Source of the DNA: JAGLOK01 sp023139005
Lineage (GTDB): Bacteria > Bacillota > Clostridia > Christensenellales > UMGS416
Length of the DNA: 18,130 nt
NCBI GenBank assembly: GCA_030637745.1
Contig: DAOWFX010000029.1
Location: 1-18,130 of the forward strand
Direction of reading: 5' to 3'
Each line of letters starts with the position of its first letter. Position 1 is the first letter of the stretch. A model generated the notes under the pieces. The model ran no database searches, had not been told where the DNA came from, and saw only the letters and a list, made by a program, of their open reading frames with translations. Shown piece after piece: positions 6,890-13,743 of the stretch. A program made the translations under genes and the position numbers.

Positions 6890-7705
6890 ATGGAAGATAA
6901 AATACAGAAAATGCTTGAAAAGCTAATAGAGCGGATATCAGATATGGAATCGATAAGATCTATTGGAATAAGCGGTGAGCTAAAACCTTTTCCGATGCCA
7001 GGTAAAGGGGATTTTGATATTTTCATTTATTGCGATGAAATTCCCGAAAAGCAGGAAAGATACAATCAAATAGAACTGTTGTTAGGTTGTTTGGGAAACG
7101 TTCAACACAATGTTTTTTCCGGTGAAAAATGGGGGACGGGGGATTATTGCACAATACAGGGTATAGATACATGGATGATGTATTTTACTAAAAGAGATGT
7201 GCTAAAGAATACGCATGACATACTTGAGGGAAAATATCTAGGCAAGGTAGATAATTTCTATTATCCTATCGGAAGGTTGGCGATGTTTAAGAGTATGACT
7301 GTTTTTTATGATTCAGATGGATTTTTGAAACATCTTAAAAATGCTATTGAGCCATATCCCGAAACACTAAAGAAAAAAATCTTGGAGTACAACCTAAACA
7401 ACCTAAACAACTCGGAAGATTTCGAAAGAGCGATATCGCGAAAAGAAGTTCTCTTTTATCACTATGCAATGGATTTGGCAATGGATAGTTTTCTGATGGC
7501 ATTATTTGCACTAAATGAAACATATTTTCCGAGCAGAAAAAGGTCATTGGATTATATTGAAGACTTTCGATGCAAACCAGATAAGTGTTCAGAGAGACTG
7601 CTGTCTATTATAAAAGATGGTGGTTCACCTGAAAGGATTGAATCTTCATATGAAGCATTTCAAATGCTATGCGATGATTTGAAGAAATTATGCAGAGGGT
7701 TATGA
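6890..7705 (+). CDS. Nucleotidyltransferase-like protein (possible DUF4037 type)
   Basis: The protein has 271 residues. Near the N-terminus, SIGISGELKPF followed by PGKGDFDIFIYCDEI (about residues 24-51) fits the pol-beta-type nucleotidyltransferase pattern: a G-S turn, then D-x-D on the next strand, here Asp41 and Asp43. The rest is mostly helical. A conserved-looking stretch FYHYAMDLAMDSFLMALFALNETYFPSRKR (about 186-215) resembles the helical domain (DUF4037 or kanamycin-nucleotidyltransferase-like) found behind such catalytic domains. Members transfer a nucleotide to antibiotics, proteins or unknown targets; the acceptor is not known here. The start ATG is well placed after AGGAG (6880-6884). 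A 9-base tandem repeat (AACCTAAAC, 7391-7408) encodes NLNNLNN. It stands alone, 65 bases after the methyltransferase gene and 85 before the EFR1 gene. Family assignment is tentative. Confidence 0.6.
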   Translation: MEDKIQKMLEKLIERISDMESIRSIGISGELKPFPMPGKGDFDIFIYCDEIPEKQERYNQIELLLGCLGNVQHNVFSGEKWGTGDYCTIQGIDTWMMYFTKRDVLKNTHDILEGKYLGKVDNFYYPIGRLAMFKSMTVFYDSDGFLKHLKNAIEPYPETLKKKILEYNLNNLNNSEDFERAISRKEVLFYHYAMDLAMDSFLMALFALNETYFPSRKRSLDYIEDFRCKPDKCSERLLSIIKDGGSPERIESSYEAFQMLCDDLKKLCRGL

Positions 7706-7724
7706 GATACTCTTTTTTGTGTTT

Positions 7725-7733
7725 TGCTATATT
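7725..7733 (+). promoter_or_regulatory. Possible extended -10 promoter of the EFR1 gene
   Basis: TGCTATATT matches the extended -10 pattern TGnTATAAT with one mismatch, 57 bases before the ATG at 7791. It lies just after a run of six Ts (7713-7718) that follows the preceding gene. No clear -35 is present. Confidence 0.35.
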
Positions 7734-7790
7734 CTCATGTTAAAAACAGTTTGTTACTTCGGATAGAAAAGCAGAAAAGGAAATAACTAC

Positions 7791-8555
7791 ATGAAATTTG
7801 TCATTTACTACTTCAGTGGAACAGGAAATACGCAATGGGTAGCAGAAAACATTGAAAAAAAGCTAAAAGAGAACAAGCATGATATAATCCTATATCCGAT
7901 TGAGAAAATGAGAGAAGATGTATCGGACATCCTACAAGATTCCATTGAGACCTCTGACTATATAGGGTTTGCATATCCTTTGTATGGCGCCAATATACCA
8001 CGGATTATGAGGAATTTCATACAGGAGTTTGTAAAGACATCCAGCGCTTATCCTGACTCGAATGCGAAGCTGTTTTTGGTCAATACATATGCCTATGTAA
8101 ACGGTCATGGGATATTTAAGGCAAAGAAGTATTTCAAGGAATGTCATCTACGCGTTCATGGGTATGTTAATTTTCGGATGACAAATAGTGCGCCTTCAAA
8201 AAAGAAAGATAGAGCGATATTGGGAGAAAATCTACCGAGCGATATGAAGAAAAAGGCAATAGTGAAAATTGAGAATATGATAAGAAGTTTTGAAGACGGC
8301 AGGAGACATATCCAAGGCATAGGTCCACATCTAATTATGGGAAGACTCATTGGAAGAATACTAAGAGATGAAATAACGAGCAACTATAAGAATATGCATG
8401 TGAACATGGAAACATGCAGCAAGTGCATGAAATGCGTCAGAGAGTGTCCGGTGGGAAGCTTGGTTTACAAAGATGAACAATTCATTTATTTAGAAACGTG
8501 CGAGGCGTGCATGCGGTGCTATAACCGTTGTTCCAAGCACGCGATATCAAACTAA
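7791..8555 (+). CDS. EFR1 family flavodoxin/ferredoxin fusion protein
   Basis: The 254-residue protein joins two redox modules. Residues 1-165 are flavodoxin-like: YYFSGTGNTQWVAENI (6-21) is the FMN phosphate loop, followed by SDYIGFAYPLYGANIPRIM (55-73). Residues 205-252 are a bacterial 2[4Fe-4S] ferredoxin domain with cysteines 209, 212, 215, 219 (CSKCMKCVRECP) and 237, 240, 243, 247 (CEACMRCYNRCS). The second cluster motif has Ser in place of the usual Pro after its last Cys. Such EFR1 proteins are common in Clostridia and are expected to shuttle electrons in the cytosol between FMN and iron-sulfur centres. Partners are unknown. The ATG at 7791 is preceded by AAAAGGA at about 7775-7781. 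It seems to be its own transcription unit, with an extended -10 upstream and a stem-loop at its stop. Confidence 0.85.
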   Translation: MKFVIYYFSGTGNTQWVAENIEKKLKENKHDIILYPIEKMREDVSDILQDSIETSDYIGFAYPLYGANIPRIMRNFIQEFVKTSSAYPDSNAKLFLVNTYAYVNGHGIFKAKKYFKECHLRVHGYVNFRMTNSAPSKKKDRAILGENLPSDMKKKAIVKIENMIRSFEDGRRHIQGIGPHLIMGRLIGRILRDEITSNYKNMHVNMETCSKCMKCVRECPVGSLVYKDEQFIYLETCEACMRCYNRCSKHAISN

Positions 8556-8564
8556 GTTGATATC
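8543..8564 (+). terminator. Stem-loop across the EFR1 gene stop codon (no U-tract)
   Basis: GATATCAA (8543-8550) and TTGATATC (8557-8564) are perfect reverse complements, with a 6-base loop that contains the stop TAA (8553-8555). No T-run follows. It lies at the end of a transcription unit, since phoH has its own promoter downstream. Confidence 0.4.
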
Positions 8565-8617
8565 TGGAGTTATTGTGATAATCATAAGCTGTGTATAAAG
8601 ATAAAAAACATCAATTA

Positions 8618-8626
8618 TGATATAAT
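8618..8626 (+). promoter_or_regulatory. Extended -10 promoter of phoH
   Basis: TGATATAAT is a perfect extended -10 and is identical to that before nfeD. Transcription would start near 8633, leaving a leader of about 44 bases with the ribosome binding site AGGAGG before the TTG start at 8677. No clear -35 is visible. Confidence 0.6.
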
Positions 8627-8664
8627 CGATATAATTACAAAAGATGATGACGACCATTGCAATC

Positions 8665-8670
8665 AGGAGG
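8665..8670 (+). promoter_or_regulatory. Ribosome binding site that fixes the phoH start at TTG
   Basis: A perfect AGGAGG lies six bases before TTG 8677-8679. The upstream in-frame ATG at 8644 has no such site and would put the AGGAGG inside the gene, so initiation at TTG is favoured. Confidence 0.75.
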
Positions 8671-8676
8671 CACCCA

Positions 8677-9645
8677 TTGGAAAAAGAACCATCAAAAAGC
8701 TATGTTGAGTTTTCGTCGGTTGATGAACTATCGACTCTGTTTGGTACATTTGATGCCAACCTAAAAGTATTAGAGAGTGAAACCAATGTGTTTATCACTG
8801 CACTGGATGCGCAGATAGAGATATCAGGCAGCGAGGAAGATGTAGAAATTGCAGCAGTGGTCATCAAGAAACTTCAAGAGATGTTAGGGCGCAAAGAACG
8901 CATTGACATAAACAAAATACGCTACTCGGTAGAGCTTGCAAGAGAGGGCAATGCAGAGCTTATATCCCAAATCATGAGCGATGTGGTGCTAGTTACCCAG
9001 CGTGGAAAGCCCATTAAGTGTAAAACTCTGGGGCAGCAGAAGTACGTTAACCAAATGCGCAAAAACACAGTTGTCTTTTGCATAGGACCTGCAGGAACAG
9101 GCAAAACATATCTTGCAATGGCAATGGCAGTACTGGCACTGAAAAATAAAGATGTAACCCGCATCATCTTGACCCGTCCTGCAGTCGAAGCAGGGGAGAA
9201 GCTAGGATTTCTGCCCGGTGACCTACAGAACAAGGTAGACCCTTATCTGCGTCCCTTGTATGATGCACTCTATGAGATGATGGGACCGGACACTTTTTCA
9301 AAACTATCAGAGCGCGGTATCATCGAGGTAGCGCCCATGGCATACATGCGCGGAAGGTCCCTAAACGATGCTTTTATTGTGCTTGATGAAGCGCAGAATA
9401 CCACAGTGGAGCAGATGAAGATGTTTCTTACCCGCCTCGGTGAAGGCAGCAAAATGGTGGTCACAGGCGATATCACACAAACCGACCTACCCAAAGATAA
9501 GAAAAGCGGACTTAAGGATGCAATTGAGATACTTGACGATGTAAAAGATATCGGAGTAACAGCACTCAGCTCGCGCGATGTTGTGCGACATGAGTTGGTT
9601 AGAAAGATAGTTAACGCCTATGAAAAACGGTTCAAGAGGAAATAG
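8677..9645 (+). CDS. phoH: PhoH family ATPase (PhoH-like)
   Basis: From the TTG start the protein has 322 residues. After an N-terminal region of about 110 residues of the kind seen in PhoH/YbeZ proteins comes the ATPase domain: Walker A GPAGTGKT (137-144), the LTRPAVEAGEKLGFLPGD segment (165-182) and Walker B IVLDEAQN (234-241), then the sensor-like VVTGDITQTDLP (261-272). These features are diagnostic of PhoH. The protein is cytosolic and is linked by established work on YbeZ/PhoH2 to RNA handling, often alongside YbeY, which lies two genes downstream here. PgpH follows after three bases, so the genes are co-transcribed. In many spore-forming Clostridia yqfC and yqfD precede phoH; they are not here, and an EFR1 gene takes their place. 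The length and motif order are normal. Confidence 0.93.
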   Translation: MEKEPSKSYVEFSSVDELSTLFGTFDANLKVLESETNVFITALDAQIEISGSEEDVEIAAVVIKKLQEMLGRKERIDINKIRYSVELAREGNAELISQIMSDVVLVTQRGKPIKCKTLGQQKYVNQMRKNTVVFCIGPAGTGKTYLAMAMAVLALKNKDVTRIILTRPAVEAGEKLGFLPGDLQNKVDPYLRPLYDALYEMMGPDTFSKLSERGIIEVAPMAYMRGRSLNDAFIVLDEAQNTTVEQMKMFLTRLGEGSKMVVTGDITQTDLPKDKKSGLKDAIEILDDVKDIGVTALSSRDVVRHELVRKIVNAYEKRFKRK

Positions 9646-9648
9646 ATT

Positions 9649-11793
9649 ATGAATAGAGATAAACTAAAGGCTAAAAACGGCGCAAAAAAGAATACAAAAA
9701 GCAGCACTGTTTTTGCTCGAATTGTTATAGCAGTAATTACGTTTGCGGTGGTGTATCTGATACTCATCGGTACCGCCATTCCAAAGCAACAGAGAATTGA
9801 TGAAGGGCAGATTGCACCCGATACAATAAAGGCACCACGTGATGTTGTGGATCAATACAACACAGACATCGCAAAAGAACAAGCGCGTGATGATGTCAGT
9901 GCAAAGTACACACAAGATGATAATATCACAGCGGATGTCAGCGATGCATTGGATGAACTCAATACATCTATGTTACTGGTGCGCGAGATGGGTGTTGCAG
10001 AAAAGCAAAGGAAAAAAGACTTGGCAGGGGACAGCTCACTACTAATCCCATATGATAAAGCATTTCTGGATTCAGTTCATGAAGAGTTACCCTCCACCTT
10101 TTCAAATGGAGACATTATTGATTTGCTGAATGTTGAAAAGGAAGAATACCTAAGGGTTTTTGACATGGCACATACACTCGTTACCGGCTCTATGGAATCC
10201 GGCGTCAAAGAGTCTGCGCTCAATGATGAAATAACCTCGTTAAACCAGCAGATCATTCAACCGATTAATAACTTTAGTGAAAGCGGAAATAATATTGGTA
10301 TGAGCATTATCTCAGCAGTATTAAAGCCAAACTTTATATTAGATCCCATTTCAACTGAAGCTGCACGTGAAGCGGCAGAAGAAGCCGTAGCAGATATTAT
10401 ATACAAGCAAAATGAAAACATCGTTTTGAGTGGAGAAAAGGTTACTGCTGCACAGATAGAAGTACTCAAGGACTTAGGCATCATAGATGATGGCGAGAGC
10501 AACTACACACGGTACTTGTCGCTTCTTGCGATTGCGTTGATTGTATTTGTGATATATATGTTCTATCTAGCGTTTGCACACAAGAAAGTATTCAATTCAC
10601 CAAAGCTACTACTTACAGTCAGTGCAGTTTCAATACTCGCATTATTGTTTAGCTGGGGTGGCAGCACGATACACTTTTATCTTATCCCCATCTACTTTTC
10701 GGCGTTCATTTGCTCCATGGTAATTGAGGACAAATCCCTAGCTATTATGACCAATGTTATACTTTCGATATTAGTAGCTGTCATGTCAACACGCTTTAGC
10801 GAAGTTGTAGCGCTACCTGTACTGATTGCCTCTCTTGTTGGTGGTACAGTTGCAGTCATCATGCTTAAATCCGCCTCACAAAGATCAAATATTATGATAT
10901 CCGGTATCGTATCAGGTCTTTCATCCAGTGCGATATATGTAATATTTGCATTGATTAACTATCAAGGATGGATGGAGATGCTACTATTTGCAGGCATGGG
11001 ACTTGCTTCTGGTGTGATAGCATCTATTCTAGCAGTTGGAACATTGCCAATGTGGGAGTCGGTCTTCAGATTGATTACACCCATGAAGCTATTGGAGCTT
11101 GCCAATCCCAATCAGCCATTACTTAAAAAGTTACTCAACGAAGCGCCAGGCACCTATCACCATTCTATTATGGTGGGAAACATGGCAGAACGTGCAGCAG
11201 AAGCAGTGGGAGCAAACTCACTCATCGTCCGCACAGGTGCATACTATCATGATATAGGAAAAGTAAAGAGACCCTATTTCTTTGTAGAAAATCAACAGGG
11301 TAGGAATAACCCTCATGACAATATTAAGCCCGACCTATCTACGCGAATCATCACTTCGCATTTAACCGATGGCATAGAGTTGGTGAAGAAGGCAAAGCTA
11401 CCGCAAGTTATCATCGACATGGTTGCACAGCACCATGGAGATTCTGCTGTCATGTATTTTTATCATAAGACGAAGGTGAATGCACCCAACCCCGACGAAG
11501 TTGATATCAATGACTTCCGCTATGATGGAGAGCCACCGATATCCAAAGAATCCGCAATACTTATGCTTGCAGACTCAGTGGAGGCTGCTGTGAGGTCCAT
11601 TGAAAATCCTTCTGCAAAAAGTGTTAAGGAAATGATTGATAATATCATCAAAGGCAGACTAGATGATAGACAGCTCAGCCAATGCATGCTCACCATGCGT
11701 GAAATAAGCATCGTTGCAGACTCGTTCATGATTGCGCTAGTAGGGCTCTATCACGAAAGGGTGGAGTACCCTGATGACAACAATGAGCGTTAG
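9649..11793 (+). CDS. pgpH: 7TM-HD cyclic-di-AMP phosphodiesterase PgpH
   Basis: The 714-residue membrane protein has an N-terminal helix (about 22-43), then a large extracytoplasmic 7TMR-HDED domain (about 45-285) with DEGQIAPDTIKAPRDVVDQYNTD near its beginning. About seven membrane helices follow (285-475), then a cytosolic HD domain. HD-domain metal ligands are visible: H504/H505 in TYHHS, H534-D535 in YYHDIGK, H571 in TSHL, H595/H596 in QHHGD and D642 in LADSVEA. The family hydrolyses c-di-AMP to pApA and so affects osmotic and cell-wall homeostasis. The ATG follows GAGGA (9636-9640), only three bases after phoH ends, and the 3' end overlaps ybeY by 20 bases, so these three genes form one unit. 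All key residues appear intact. Confidence 0.93.
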   Translation: MNRDKLKAKNGAKKNTKSSTVFARIVIAVITFAVVYLILIGTAIPKQQRIDEGQIAPDTIKAPRDVVDQYNTDIAKEQARDDVSAKYTQDDNITADVSDALDELNTSMLLVREMGVAEKQRKKDLAGDSSLLIPYDKAFLDSVHEELPSTFSNGDIIDLLNVEKEEYLRVFDMAHTLVTGSMESGVKESALNDEITSLNQQIIQPINNFSESGNNIGMSIISAVLKPNFILDPISTEAAREAAEEAVADIIYKQNENIVLSGEKVTAAQIEVLKDLGIIDDGESNYTRYLSLLAIALIVFVIYMFYLAFAHKKVFNSPKLLLTVSAVSILALLFSWGGSTIHFYLIPIYFSAFICSMVIEDKSLAIMTNVILSILVAVMSTRFSEVVALPVLIASLVGGTVAVIMLKSASQRSNIMISGIVSGLSSSAIYVIFALINYQGWMEMLLFAGMGLASGVIASILAVGTLPMWESVFRLITPMKLLELANPNQPLLKKLLNEAPGTYHHSIMVGNMAERAAEAVGANSLIVRTGAYYHDIGKVKRPYFFVENQQGRNNPHDNIKPDLSTRIITSHLTDGIELVKKAKLPQVIIDMVAQHHGDSAVMYFYHKTKVNAPNPDEVDINDFRYDGEPPISKESAILMLADSVEAAVRSIENPSAKSVKEMIDNIIKGRLDDRQLSQCMLTMREISIVADSFMIALVGLYHERVEYPDDNNER

Positions 11794-12262
11794 TTGCAAT
11801 GCAACAATTCCCGTAGAAAGCACTATTACCGACCGCTTGGTTGAGGTGATAGAAAAAGGTTGTGCGATGATTATCCCAAAGGTCAGTGTCAATGTTGCAC
11901 TAACTCTGTGTGATGATATGCATATCCAAGAGATTAACCATACCTATCGCAAGAAAGATGAAGTAACCGATGTGCTCTCCTTTCCTATGCTTGCATCATC
12001 TTGTGCAGGAACAATCACATATACACCACTGGATATTGATCCTGAGACTCAGGAAGTCATGCTGGGTGATGTCATCATATCCTACGAGCGCGCGCAGGTA
12101 CAGGCGAAGGCATTTAACCATAGTATTGAGCGCGAGCTGAGCTATCTTGCTGTACACTCCATGCTCCACTTGGTGGGGTATGATCATATCGATGTAAATG
12201 ACAAAAAGATCATGCGCGAAAAAGAAGAAGAGATATTATCATCGCTTGGCATTAGCAGATAG
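11774..12262 (+). CDS. ybeY: Endoribonuclease YbeY (rRNA maturation factor)
   Basis: The 162-residue protein carries the signature zinc motif HSMLHLVGYDH at residues 128-138, with His128, His132 and His138 as metal ligands. It also has the upstream family segments YRKKDEVTDVLSFP (58-71) and LGDVIIS (97-103). YbeY is a cytosolic metal-dependent RNase needed for 16S rRNA 3' maturation and ribosome quality control. The ATG at 11774 lies inside the end of pgpH, with GGAG (11763-11766) seven bases upstream, so translation is probably coupled. In most related genomes dgkA and often cdd stand between ybeY and era; here the next gene is era, 138 bases on with its own promoter. The N-terminus is slightly longer than necessary, and a start at the in-frame ATG 11783 is possible but has a poorer site. 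Confidence 0.93.
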   Translation: MTTMSVSCNATIPVESTITDRLVEVIEKGCAMIIPKVSVNVALTLCDDMHIQEINHTYRKKDEVTDVLSFPMLASSCAGTITYTPLDIDPETQEVMLGDVIISYERAQVQAKAFNHSIERELSYLAVHSMLHLVGYDHIDVNDKKIMREKEEEILSSLGISR

Positions 12263-12289
12263 CTAATACTGCAAATTCAAATATTAGCT
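12261..12289 (+). terminator. Stem-loop at the ybeY stop codon (no U-tract)
   Basis: AGCTAATA (12261-12268) and TATTAGCT (12282-12289) are perfect 8-base reverse complements with a 13-base loop. The left arm starts within the TAG stop (12260-12262). No T-run follows. Its position between the phoH-pgpH-ybeY unit and the era promoter suits a transcription end. Confidence 0.4.
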
Positions 12290-12334
12290 TACTCGATAAT
12301 ACCACCATGAAATAAGAGATGTCTCACCACCCCC

Positions 12335-12362
12335 TTTACTTGTCCCCCTCACAGTGTATAAT
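12335..12362 (+). promoter_or_regulatory. Promoter of era
   Basis: TTTACT (12335-12340) and a perfect TATAAT (12357-12362) are separated by 16 bases. Transcription would start near 12369, leaving a leader of about 32 bases. That leader holds a small hairpin (GAGCA 12372-12376 / TGCTC 12381-12385) just before the ribosome binding site AGGGAG (12388-12393). Confidence 0.55.
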
Positions 12363-12400
12363 AATAGTATTGAGCAAAACTGCTCTTAGGGAGTAATAAA

Positions 12401-13300
12401 ATGAGCGAAAAGAAATTCCATAGCGGGTTTGTCGCAGTCATTGGACGCGCAAACTCAGGGAAATCCACACTAGTAAATAGTTTGGTTGGCGAAAAGGTTG
12501 CCATTGTATCACCAAAGCCACAAACCACACGAACTACGATTCGTGGCGTGGTCAACGGCAAAAACAGTCAGATTGTCTTGGTGGACACACCGGGACTGCA
12601 TCGTCCTGTTTCAAGATTAGGTAGCTTCATGGACCAACAAGCAAAAGGTAGTGTCTATGGCGTGAACGTGGTACTACTAGTTATTGATGCATCACGCGAT
12701 CGAAACAGAGCAGATGAAGTAGCACTGGATATGTTGCAGGATGCAGAGACACCTGTGATTGCTGTATTGAATAAAACAGACTTAGTCAAAAAGCAAGATC
12801 TATTGACCATCATGGATGAACTTTCAGGGAATCACTTTATTACAGAGATTATTCCTATATCCGCACTCAAGGGTGATGGACTGGACGTTGTGCTCACACA
12901 TATCAAGCAACACATGCCCGAAGGACCGATGTATTTCCCGGAAGATGAATACACAGACCAACCCGAAAAGGTTATTGCAGCAGAGATGATTCGCGAGTCT
13001 GCATTGTACCTATTGCATGATGAGATTCCACATGGTGTGGGCTTGGACATTCGCTCAATGAAGTACAAACCGTCAGGAGTATGCGAAATTCATGCAGACC
13101 TTCTGTGTGACAAAGCATCTCACAAAGGCATCATCATTGGAAAGCAAGGCTCCATGTTGAAAAATATAGGTACAAAAGCACGTATGCAAATCCAAAGAAT
13201 GCTAGGTGCAAAAGTTAACCTAAAGATATGGGTTAGGGTAAAGCCGAATTGGCAGAATAGTGTTTCTATTATGAAGGATTTAGGTTACCACAACGAATGA
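12401..13300 (+). CDS. era: GTPase Era
   Basis: The protein has 299 residues, the usual length for Era. The GTPase motifs are in order: G1 GRANSGKS (15-22), G2 region TTRTTIRG (42-49), G3 DTPG (62-65), G4 NKTD (124-127) and G5 SAL (154-156). The C-terminal KH domain has GIIIGKQGSMLKNIG (243-257), with the GxxG loop that binds the 3' end of 16S rRNA. G1 has Ala and Ser where many Era proteins have Pro and Val (GRPNVGKS), which still satisfies GxxxxGKS. Era acts in 30S subunit assembly, possibly together with YbeY, encoded directly upstream. It has its own promoter and ribosome binding site. A short stem-loop covers its stop codon, and a 443-base gap separates it from recO. Confidence 0.96.
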   Translation: MSEKKFHSGFVAVIGRANSGKSTLVNSLVGEKVAIVSPKPQTTRTTIRGVVNGKNSQIVLVDTPGLHRPVSRLGSFMDQQAKGSVYGVNVVLLVIDASRDRNRADEVALDMLQDAETPVIAVLNKTDLVKKQDLLTIMDELSGNHFITEIIPISALKGDGLDVVLTHIKQHMPEGPMYFPEDEYTDQPEKVIAAEMIRESALYLLHDEIPHGVGLDIRSMKYKPSGVCEIHADLLCDKASHKGIIIGKQGSMLKNIGTKARMQIQRMLGAKVNLKIWVRVKPNWQNSVSIMKDLGYHNE

Positions 13301-13311
13301 CAGGACATTCG
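13294..13311 (+). terminator. Short stem-loop across the era stop codon (no U-tract)
   Basis: CGAATG (13294-13299) and CATTCG (13306-13311) pair perfectly around a 6-base loop. The stop TGA (13298-13300) lies at the end of the left arm and the first loop base. No T-run follows. Six base pairs is weak on its own; it is listed because three other genes in the window show the same placement. Confidence 0.3.
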
Positions 13312-13434
13312 AAATCACAGCCAATCTCCGCGATGAAAATATAAATGAATCGGTCATGTATTCACGATACATTCCGCTCATCATTTTATTTTCCTTACGA
13401 AGCCTATCTGCAATTTTGAACACCCTGCTGAATC

Positions 13435-13516
13435 AGAACGATTAAAATGATGTAATATCATCGCGATATTCAGATGAAAAATCGATTACATATACATTGA
13501 ATATGCGCACTCTTTT
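13435..13516. repeat. 82-bp direct repeat, copy 1
   Basis: The unit begins AGAACGATTAAAATGATG and ends GCGCACTCTTTT. It differs from copy 2 at only two positions (C at 13464 and G at 13505). Inside it, AATATC and GATATT (13454-13459 and 13465-13470) can form a 6-bp hairpin. ATGTAAT (13450-13456) can also pair with ATTACAT (13485-13491), an alternative fold that excludes part of the first. The two differences lie in the hairpin loop and outside both stems. Confidence 0.9.
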
Positions 13517-13587
13517 ACATCTAAACCTCACAATGCCTTACAAACATTTTTATCGCCCTGAGGTTGAACAAAACACAATGTTGTATT

Positions 13588-13669
13588 AGAACGATTAAAA
13601 TGATGTAATATCATCGTGATATTCAGATGAAAAATCGATTACATATACATTGAATATACGCACTCTTTT
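13588..13669. repeat. 82-bp direct repeat, copy 2
   Basis: This copy starts exactly 153 bases after copy 1 and matches it at 80 of 82 bases (T at 13617, A at 13658). The match begins and ends abruptly. The sequence before and after the two copies is unrelated, so the unit looks like a defined element, not the remnant of a larger duplication. No function is recognised. Confidence 0.9.
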
Positions 13670-13743
13670 GACAATGAACATCAACTTCAAACGTTTCCAT
13701 TCACCAATACAAGCATACAAACCACAGACCCTTATGAGGACAC

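Larger units (their letters stand above)
13301..13743. other. Long intergenic region between era and recO, carrying a direct repeat
   Basis: No convincing gene is seen here. The region holds a 6-bp hairpin (ATGTAT/ATACAT, 13356-13372) and two copies of an 82-base unit listed separately. Between the copies lies a 71-base spacer containing an inverted repeat, AACCTCA/TGAGGTT (13524-13530 and 13559-13565). A TTGACA lies at 13668-13673 at the end of the second copy but has no good -10 at the right distance. A 25-codon frame from ATG 13674 to 13751 overlaps the recO start but has no ribosome binding site. Confidence 0.6.

Noticed and set aside
7391..7411. 9-base tandem repeat in the nucleotidyltransferase-like gene as a phase-variation tract
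   Set aside because: The unit is a multiple of three and has just over two copies, so slippage would not shift the frame.
8644..8676. ATG start of phoH at 8644
   Set aside because: A perfect AGGAGG inside this stretch points to the TTG at 8677 as the true start.
13435..13669. CRISPR-like array
   Set aside because: There are only two units, they are too long at 82 bases, the single spacer is 71 bases, and no cas gene is nearby.
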